From JBMNNS01 sp050942625 (GTDB taxonomy: Bacteria > Bacillota > Dethiobacteria > DTU022 > UBA8154): DNA of 19,202 bases. The notes beneath the pieces were generated by a model. That model worked only from the letters and a program-made list of their open reading frames with translations, had not been told where the DNA came from and did not search any database. The DNA is taken from NCBI GenBank assembly GCA_050942625.1, contig JBMNNS010000029.1, positions 1-19,202 of the forward strand. The letters are read 5' to 3'. Below, piece by piece: positions 13,874 to 19,202 of the stretch. The position numbers and the translations under genes are program-made. Within the stretch, counting starts at the first letter, position 1; each line of letters opens with the position of its first letter.

Positions 13874-15716
13874 TGTCCACCTGCTTATTCCTACAATCCT
13901 TTAAACCACAGCCCACACAGCCTAAACGGCAGTCTGGTGTGATCTGCTGATTTATTGCCCGTTTGTATTCCCGGATAAGAAACTCCTTGGAAAGGCCCGT
14001 GTTTATATGCTCCCAGGGCAAAGGTGCATGGTAGTCGGGTTTGAAACCGGCATAGGACTCAGGGTTAATCCCCATCTCTTCAAAGGCCTGTTCCCAGATA
14101 GCATAGTCAAATTGATCGCTTGAGGCTTCCAGCTTGCCCCCTAATTGTAAGGCCCTTTCCAATACAGGGGCTAGTAGCCTGTCCCCCCGGGCCAAAACAG
14201 CTTCCAGGAAGCTCATACTCGCTTCATGCCAGGTAAATTCTACCCCCTTAAGTTTGCGAAAACGGCGCCTTAGGAAATCCTGGCGCAGCCTGATTTCCTG
14301 CAGTGCAAGCTGGGGCACCCACTGGAAGGGTGTATGTGTTTTGGGTACGAAGGTAGAAACACTAACTGTCATACTAAAACGGCGGTTTTTCCTTTTTCCC
14401 GACCTGCTCAACTCCAAAATCTTTTTTACCAATTCCACCATGCCCAATAGGTCCTCTTCTGTTTCCGTTGGAAGCCCGATCATAAAATAAAGCTTTATAT
14501 GGTTGCGCCCCGTTTCAAGAGCATGGGCAGCCGCTCCAAGAATATCTTCCTCTGTTATTCTTTTGTTAATTACATTCCTGAGCCTTTGTGTCCCAGCCTC
14601 TGGTGCAAAAGTAACCCCGCCGGTTTTGTTTTTTTGAATCCGGTCAGCTATTTTCATCGCAAAAGGATCAGCTCTTAGAGAAGGCAAGGAAAGCCTGACG
14701 TTTTTACCTTCAAACTCATTTTCTAGTTCTGTTATCAACTCTTCCATCCTGGAATAGTCGCTACTACTCAGTGAAGAAAGAGAAATTTCCTCCAGCCCTG
14801 TTCCTGAAATCAGGGCCGTGGCTAGTTCTTTTAATTTTGAAACGGATCTTTCACGCAATGGCCTGTAAATATAGCCGGCCTGGCAGAAACGGCACCCCTG
14901 TGTACAGCCCCTGAAAAGCTCCAGGGGAACCCTGTCATGCACTATCCCAAGATAAGGAACCGGTACCTTTTTAGGATAATGGGCCTCCTCCAGGCTGCCA
15001 ACAGTTCTTCTGGTAATCACGGCCGGGGCCCCCTTCAAAAGAGGTTTTATCCCTGTAAAAGTACCATTATTATATAACGCTTGATAAAATGATGGTACGT
15101 AAAGACCCTTAATAGACAAAAGACTCCGCAAATAAGAATTCCTATCCCCATTTTTATCCCAGTGTTTGTATTTCTCTAATATTTCGGGCAGGATTTCTTC
15201 TCCATCACCGATCACAATAAAATCGAAAAAAGGGGCTAACGGTTCAGGGTTCACAGCCAGTGGGCCGCCGCCGATTACAAAAGGATCTCCTATGGTACGT
15301 TCCTCGCTGCGCAGGGGAATACCGCCAAGTTTTAGCATATTTAAAATGGTTGTGTAGGTCAATTCATACTGCAAAGTAAAACCTACCAGATCAAAACGGT
15401 GCAGGGCAGTAAAAGTTTCCAGACTAAAGAGGGGTATATTTCTCTCCTGCAGCTTCTTTTCCATATCCAGGGCAGGGGCGAAAACTCTTTCCGCATATAC
15501 ACCTGGTAGTGAATTAGCCAAAGAATACAATATTTTTAACCCCAGATGTGACATGCCGACTTCATACAAGTCCGGGTAAACCAGGGCAAGGTGTACTTTG
15601 ACTTCCTGAAATGGTTTTTGAATAGCATTGATTTCCCGCCCAAAATAACGGGCAGGCTTTCGCACACTGTCGATTAAATCCATAACATCATGGTGATTTA
15701 AACCATTAAATATCAC
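13857..15716 (-). CDS. TIGR03960 family B12-binding-like radical SAM protein
   Basis: The 619-residue protein has an N-terminal half like a B12-binding domain (VHLALVYPDLYEVGMSHLGLKILY, then GFTLQYELTYTTILNML, then IGDGEEI). The radical SAM core carries the cluster motif GCTQGCRFCQAG (CxxxCxxC) near residue 270, and later FAPEAGTQRLR and LYFMIGLPTETEED, characteristic of the Elp3/MiaB-like fold. It ends with a cysteine-rich tail, CRLGCVGCGLKDC, which could hold a second Fe-S cluster. The family sits beside DUF2344 and rng in many Clostridia; an RNA- or ribosome-modification role is plausible but undemonstrated. The start is uncertain: GTG 15716 or ATG 15683, both with weak ribosome binding sites. 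Confidence 0.92.
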   Translation of the reverse strand: MIFNGLNHHDVMDLIDSVRKPARYFGREINAIQKPFQEVKVHLALVYPDLYEVGMSHLGLKILYSLANSLPGVYAERVFAPALDMEKKLQERNIPLFSLETFTALHRFDLVGFTLQYELTYTTILNMLKLGGIPLRSEERTIGDPFVIGGGPLAVNPEPLAPFFDFIVIGDGEEILPEILEKYKHWDKNGDRNSYLRSLLSIKGLYVPSFYQALYNNGTFTGIKPLLKGAPAVITRRTVGSLEEAHYPKKVPVPYLGIVHDRVPLELFRGCTQGCRFCQAGYIYRPLRERSVSKLKELATALISGTGLEEISLSSLSSSDYSRMEELITELENEFEGKNVRLSLPSLRADPFAMKIADRIQKNKTGGVTFAPEAGTQRLRNVINKRITEEDILGAAAHALETGRNHIKLYFMIGLPTETEEDLLGMVELVKKILELSRSGKRKNRRFSMTVSVSTFVPKTHTPFQWVPQLALQEIRLRQDFLRRRFRKLKGVEFTWHEASMSFLEAVLARGDRLLAPVLERALQLGGKLEASSDQFDYAIWEQAFEEMGINPESYAGFKPDYHAPLPWEHINTGLSKEFLIREYKRAINQQITPDCRLGCVGCGLKDCRNKQVDNDVSL

Positions 15717-15945
15717 AAAATCAACTCTTTTAAAATCTTTATTTACAATATTATATCCAAATATCCAATAATAAAATTATATCCAAATCCTGTAACGCCC
15801 ATTAAGGAAAAGTAACGTTTTGTTTATTTCGTGATCAAATGGCCTAAACCCTTTCTTAATTAAGAAAAAAGAAAAATTTCATACAAGAAACGGGAAACGG
15901 GAAATAGGGATTGGGAATAGGATAAAGCCGGCCTGCAATATTTAA
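15717..15945. promoter_or_regulatory. Intergenic region with AT-rich repeats upstream of the TIGR03960 gene
   Basis: TTATATCCAAAT occurs twice here, near 15750 and 15776, so the minus strand has two TATAAT boxes that could start the radical-SAM transcript; -35 elements are poor. A perfect 16-bp palindrome, TTTCTTAATTAAGAAA, lies near 15853-15868. A run of GGGAAA/GGGAAT-like near-repeats occupies about 15890-15922. No gene is visible. Confidence 0.4.
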
Positions 15946-16845
15946 TTAGCCTCTGCGGAGCAACTGCCCCATGGTGATATCTGTTCCCTTTTGCAACACC
16001 CCTGCTAAAATCTGGCTTTCGGACAACATCTCCAGGAAACGGCAGGTTTGGCTAAGAATGATAACCTGGTGATACCTGGAACTCTTAAATTGCTTAAGCA
16101 CTTCCAGGACAGAAGTGCTATCCAGCGCTACCAACTGCTCCCCCTTTAAAACCCTTTCTTTATGCAGGGATCTTTCCTTGCGAATTAAATATCGCAGAAA
16201 AACATAAATAGATTTTTTCTGTTCACGCCCGGCCGCATAATATAAAAAAAGCCCCACAAGGGAAAGGGAAAGGTTAAAGTAGTCAAAATAGGATAAAACA
16301 AAACCTGTAAAAAGAAAAATTACCCCCAAACCCCGACCATAAGCCAGGGCAGTTTCTGTGGCTTTGTAAAACCCTACCCTTTGCCCCAGTGCAGCCCTGA
16401 GAAGCCTGCCACCGTCTAAAGGAAGCCCGGGTAACAGGTTAAAAGCAAAGAGGAAAAGATTAGCTTTCAATAAAAATGCCAGCAAATCATCCCCAAACAT
16501 GGGGGAACAATTATAGCCTCCGTAGCCGTAATTCCACAAAATTATGAATAACACCAGGTTAAAAGCTGGGCCGGCACCCGCAATAACAAACTCTTTTTTC
16601 GGTTCGAGTTCTACTGGTTTGGTTAGATACCCCGCCCCTCCAAAAGGGAAAAGCTCAATGCGGTAAATAGACATACCACAGAATTTGGCGACAAGGGTGT
16701 GCGTTAATTCATGGCCTAAAACCAGTACAAAAAGGAAAAGGGTTTCCCACGGCAGTCCTGCCAGGAGCCAAAGAGTAATTAAAAGTAAAAAAAACGGAGA
16801 AATAGTTATCTCCAATTTACCAAACTTTAATAGGCGCCAGTTCAA
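15946..16845 (-). CDS. SpoIVFB-like M50 intramembrane metalloprotease
   Basis: The product (about 299 residues) is a multi-spanning membrane protein of the site-2 protease family. HELTH near residue 45 supplies the HExxH zinc ligands and catalytic Glu, and NLLPGLPLDGGRLLRAALG gives the third zinc ligand (Asp). The C-terminal part, about residues 225-299, resembles a degenerate CBS domain (ALDSTSVLEVLKQFKSSRYHQVIIL), as in SpoIVFB. SpoIVFB cleaves pro-sigma-K in the mother cell during sporulation. I chose TTG 16845 because CAGGAGG lies exactly 7 nt upstream; the upstream ATG 16869 would include that ribosome binding site in the coding region. The gene follows the SpoIVFA-like gene, the same pairing as in Bacillus. 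Confidence 0.9.
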   Translation of the reverse strand: MNWRLLKFGKLEITISPFFLLLITLWLLAGLPWETLFLFVLVLGHELTHTLVAKFCGMSIYRIELFPFGGAGYLTKPVELEPKKEFVIAGAGPAFNLVLFIILWNYGYGGYNCSPMFGDDLLAFLLKANLFLFAFNLLPGLPLDGGRLLRAALGQRVGFYKATETALAYGRGLGVIFLFTGFVLSYFDYFNLSLSLVGLFLYYAAGREQKKSIYVFLRYLIRKERSLHKERVLKGEQLVALDSTSVLEVLKQFKSSRYHQVIILSQTCRFLEMLSESQILAGVLQKGTDITMGQLLRRG

Positions 16846-16893
16846 AAATAGACCTCCTGAAAAAAACATTTCAAGGCCGAAGTACCGGTTTTA

Positions 16894-17724
16894 CTATTCA
16901 TTCTGACTGCCAACCAGTAGAGGCAAGGGGTTAAGAGGCCTCCCTTTTTGCCTTAATTCAAAATAAAGCACGGCCTTTCCCTCTTTTGGATTAAAACCGA
17001 CAACTCCAATATTCTGGCCCCGGCTAACTGTTTCCCCCTCCTCAACAAGCACTTCAGCGAGGCAACCATAATAGGTTTCCATTTCCAGCTGGTGCTTGAG
17101 GGACAAACCAGGGCCAAAGTCTGAACTTTCCCCTATTTTTTGCACGACACCATCTGCTGCAGCCCTAACGTACTCTCCCTGACCGGGACGGAAAAGCAAA
17201 CCGTAAAACATTACCTCCTGTTGCAAAAGGGGATTATACTGCAACCCAAAAGTTTTTTCCAGTTCCCCCTCGACGGGTGAAAGGAAAAGGGGTTTTTCCC
17301 CCCCAACTTCTTCAGTATGCTGGATAACACCCTTGGGGGCCATTACTTTATGCCCAAGCCCCTCCTCAATATTGCCTTCCCACATCAGCCTTACCACAGG
17401 AAGAACCTGTTGCCCCATCCCCTTAAAATCCATGTTCCAGGTTGTTAAATAATGGATTTTATCTGAAAGGGCAAAGGAAAAAGGAAGTTGTAGAAAAGTT
17501 AAAAAATAAACGACCAGGATAATACAACAGATGGCAACAATCTTTATCAACAAAAAACGGTGCATGTTTTTAAACGAAGTAGCAGCTAATATGCCCTGCA
17601 GGAAACCTTCCCTTTCCTTCCCCTCAGTCAGAAACCAACTCGACTCATCCTTCCAGGTGGTATACTCATCCAAGCGTGTTCTTAAATCGGAACGCGGCAC
17701 AAGTTTTTTTTTCCTTTTATACAT
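16894..17724 (-). CDS. SpoIVFA-like membrane protein with degenerate M23 domain
   Basis: The product (about 276 residues) has a basic, charged N-terminal region, one membrane segment at about residues 58-80 (FLLIKIVAICCIILVVYFL) and a C-terminal lysostaphin-like M23 domain (EKTFGLQYNPL, YVRAAADGVVQKIGESSDFGPGLSLKHQ, ETVSRGQNIGVVG). The catalytic HxxxD and HxH residues of active M23 peptidases are missing: YGLLFRPG stands where the first histidine would be. The domain is thus probably structural, as in SpoIVFA, the regulator that holds SpoIVFB inactive. ATG 17724 has a GGGGGG ribosome binding site 8 nt upstream; TTG 17727 is the alternative. Position directly before the M50 gene supports the pairing. 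Confidence 0.85.
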   Translation of the reverse strand: MYKRKKKLVPRSDLRTRLDEYTTWKDESSWFLTEGKEREGFLQGILAATSFKNMHRFLLIKIVAICCIILVVYFLTFLQLPFSFALSDKIHYLTTWNMDFKGMGQQVLPVVRLMWEGNIEEGLGHKVMAPKGVIQHTEEVGGEKPLFLSPVEGELEKTFGLQYNPLLQQEVMFYGLLFRPGQGEYVRAAADGVVQKIGESSDFGPGLSLKHQLEMETYYGCLAEVLVEEGETVSRGQNIGVVGFNPKEGKAVLYFELRQKGRPLNPLPLLVGSQNE

Positions 17725-17759
17725 CAATTTTTCCCCCCGGAATCTTTAAGATGCCTGTA

Positions 17760-17791
17760 CATAAATATATTCCCGCCAATATATATTTATG
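17760..17791. repeat. Perfect 11-bp AT-rich hairpin after rodA
   Basis: CATAAATATAT (17760-17770) pairs perfectly with ATATATTTATG (17781-17791) around a 10-nt loop containing CCCGCC. It begins directly after the rodA stop codon on the minus strand and lies before the SpoIVFA-like gene. No T-run follows, so it is not a normal terminator. It could be an mRNA-stabilising or processing hairpin. Confidence 0.6.
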
Positions 17792-18895
17792 CTAAAATTG
17801 GATCTTGTGCCTTCTCATACCTACATTAAGCACGAGCGCTATGCAGACAATGTTCATAATGATAGAATTGCCGCCATAGCTCATGAAAGGAAGAGGCAAA
17901 CCCGTTACAGGCATAATGCTTAAAGCCATGCCAATGTTAACAAGTACCTGGAAGGTAATAAGCGTTGCCACCCCTGTACAGATCAGGGCCCCAAAACTGT
18001 CCTTGGAAAAAGAGCCTATTTTAAGAATCCGATAAATAAGTAAAAAATAAAGGAAGAGCAAGGCAAGGGCCCCCAAAAAACCCATTTCCTCACCCAGGAC
18101 AGAAAAGATAAAGTCTGTATGCTGTGCCGGCAAAAACTGCAAACGGGCCTGGGTACCCTCATAAATACCTTTGCCACTTAACCCCCCGGAGCCAATGGCA
18201 ATAACGGATTGGGTTAACTGGTAACCAAAACCAAGAGGATCAAGTTCAGGATTAATGAAGACAATCAGCCTCATTTTTTGATAATCTTGCAATTGGGACC
18301 ATAAAAAAGGAAAGGCTATTATTCCGGAACCGGCAATTAAGCCTAAATATTTAGCAGGTACCCCGGCCATATAAAGCATCCCAAAAAAGATAATGATAAA
18401 AACCAGGGCTGTTCCAAGGTCAGGTTGTAAAAAAATGAGCAGTATGGGGGGAGCAACATAGCAAGATATCAGTAAAACACCTGAAAATTCTTCTAACCGA
18501 TCCTTATAATTCACCAACAAACGGGCCAATGAAATGATGACAATAATTTTAGCAAATTCGGAAGGCTGAAAATCAAATATTATTAAATCGATCCAGCGGG
18601 AAGCACCCCCGGCTTCCTTCCCAATAAAGATGACCAGAATTAAAAAAAACAAGTTGGCAAGATATAAGTAGGGGGACCAGCGATAATAATTTATATAGTC
18701 AATGCTAACCACCAGTAGCAAAGCAACAAAACCCAATACCATCCAGACTGCCTGTTTACGTACATAGGTAGAGGGATCCTCTATGGGCAACCCCTGGGTA
18801 GCACTGCTGATGATAAACAGGCCGTAGGCACAGAGCACCAGCATGATCAAGAAAAGCTGGTAGTCAAAGTTTTTTAACAGGCGGCGATCAAACAT
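17792..18895 (-). CDS. rodA: RodA, SEDS-family peptidoglycan polymerase
   Basis: The 367-residue protein is a SEDS family member with about ten membrane segments. It shows SSATQG early, the QPSEFAKI segment, QPDLGTALV, the long extracellular region with GFGYQLTQSVIAIGSGGLSGKG, and the C-terminal PAQHTDFIFSVLGEEMGFLG and GLPLPFMSYGGNS. SEDS proteins polymerise glycan strands from lipid II together with a class B penicillin-binding protein. The start is ATG 18895, four bases after the stop of the upstream gene; this gives the family's usual length. The frame stays open upstream to the window edge, adding a basic repeat-derived tail, but I regard that as an out-of-frame shadow of the repeats in the upstream gene. 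Elongation (RodA) rather than division (FtsW) is inferred from context. Confidence 0.92.
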   Translation of the reverse strand: MFDRRLLKNFDYQLFLIMLVLCAYGLFIISSATQGLPIEDPSTYVRKQAVWMVLGFVALLLVVSIDYINYYRWSPYLYLANLFFLILVIFIGKEAGGASRWIDLIIFDFQPSEFAKIIVIISLARLLVNYKDRLEEFSGVLLISCYVAPPILLIFLQPDLGTALVFIIIFFGMLYMAGVPAKYLGLIAGSGIIAFPFLWSQLQDYQKMRLIVFINPELDPLGFGYQLTQSVIAIGSGGLSGKGIYEGTQARLQFLPAQHTDFIFSVLGEEMGFLGALALLFLYFLLIYRILKIGSFSKDSFGALICTGVATLITFQVLVNIGMALSIMPVTGLPLPFMSYGGNSIIMNIVCIALVLNVGMRRHKIQF

Positions 18896-18899
18896 CCCC

Positions 18900-19202
18900 T
18901 TATTCAAAACTCCCCTCGTGTTCCCGCTTCGGTTCAACGGCCGGCTCGGTTGGCCAGTATTCCTGTTGGCCAATGGGTGGTGGGTCGGTTTCCTGGTAAC
19001 CCGGCCCCGGATCGGGTTCAATGTCCGGTTCAGTTTCCCCCTGGCCTTGCTGCGGGTCAATGACCGGCTCGGTTGCCCCCTGGCCTTGCTGCGGGTCAAT
19101 GACCGGCTCGGTTGCCCCCTGGCCTTGCTGCGGGTCAATGACCGGCTCGGTTGCCCCCTGGCCTTGCTGCGGGTCAATGACCGGCTCGGTTGCCCCCTGG
19201 CC
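18900..19202 (-). CDS. C-terminal tail of an unidentified upstream gene (partial), proline/acid-rich repeats
   Basis: Reading the minus strand from the window edge gives a frame ending at TAA 18900-18902. It contains four perfect 13-residue repeats (GATEPVIDPQQGQ), then degenerate relatives: TEPDIEP, PGYQETDPPPIG, WPTEPAVEPKREHEGSFE. The same TEPxxxP motif recurs in the diverged part, which suggests this frame, not the overlapping one, is selected. A proline- and acid-rich tail fits an extracytoplasmic C-terminus. In this operon context a penicillin-binding protein 2 is a candidate, but its body lies outside the window, so I name no function. The stop is 4 nt from rodA. Confidence 0.7.
   Translation of the reverse strand, partial: GQGATEPVIDPQQGQGATEPVIDPQQGQGATEPVIDPQQGQGATEPVIDPQQGQGETEPDIEPDPGPGYQETDPPPIGQQEYWPTEPAVEPKREHEGSFE
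19043..19202. repeat. 39-bp tandem repeats, four perfect copies continuing to the window edge
   Basis: The 39-bp unit starting GGCCTTGCTGCGGGTCAATG repeats without change at 19043-19081, 19082-19120, 19121-19159 and 19160-19198, then continues into the last four bases. The unit is a multiple of three, so copy number changes keep the frame. Perfect identity means recent expansion; the total copy number cannot be seen here. Confidence 0.97.

Noticed and set aside
16846..16869. ATG 16869 as the start of the M50 protease
   Set aside because: It would place the CAGGAGG ribosome binding site inside the coding region; TTG 16845 has ideal spacing.
18896..19177. N-terminal extension of RodA (TRSKARGQPSRSL repeats)
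   Set aside because: An overlapping frame through the same repeats conserves TEPxxxP in diverged copies and stops 4 bp before a normal RodA start, so the extension is most likely a shadow.

Overview
The window looks like a chromosomal segment from a spore-forming, low-to-moderate-GC Bacillota, most likely a Clostridia/Peptococcaceae-type lineage. The evidence is a SpoIVFA/SpoIVFB-like pair, a Prp protease next to an N-terminally extended L27, an RNase G-type enzyme, TIGR03960/DUF2344 radical-SAM partners, and the gene order rodA - M23 - M50 - radical SAM - rng - rplU - prp - rpmA - obgE - nadD - yqeK - LCP-like - rsfS. All identifications come from reading motifs; no database was searched.

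The right-hand two thirds (5494-19202) is one long minus-strand block of housekeeping genes, so the gene order runs from high to low coordinates. It starts with the C-terminal tail of an unidentified gene made of 39-bp repeats. It continues through rodA and the two sporulation-protease-like genes, two radical-SAM-related genes and RNase G. A strong promoter with a probable L21 leader then drives rplU-prp-rpmA, which ends at a clear terminator. obgE and nadD follow. A small RRM RNA-binding protein gene forms a unit of its own, with promoter, about 240-nt leader and terminator. yqeK, an LCP/LytR-like gene and rsfS close the block. The theme is ribosome assembly and silencing (L21, L27, Prp, Obg, RsfS, RNase G), NAD synthesis and cell-envelope elongation.

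The left third (1-5490) is accessory in character. It holds a partial HD-GYP phosphodiesterase (minus, cut by the window edge), an MFS transporter (plus), a doubly truncated IS110-family transposase remnant, an M20 amidohydrolase (minus) with a 13-bp tandem array before its start, and a HutP-like gene (plus).

The most striking feature is at 4432-4863, directly upstream of the HutP-like gene. It is a roughly 430-nt element that folds by hand into a closed six-way junction: a 19-bp basal helix enclosing five long arms, joined by six almost identical 7-9-nt linkers (consensus GAGCNAA). About twenty G-U wobbles favour the plus strand, and no A-C mismatch lies inside the helices. It therefore looks like a functional large structured RNA rather than a DNA palindrome cluster. 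Its linkers and loops carry the NAG triplets that HutP-family proteins are known to bind, so an RNA-HutP partnership is a reasonable but unproven hypothesis.
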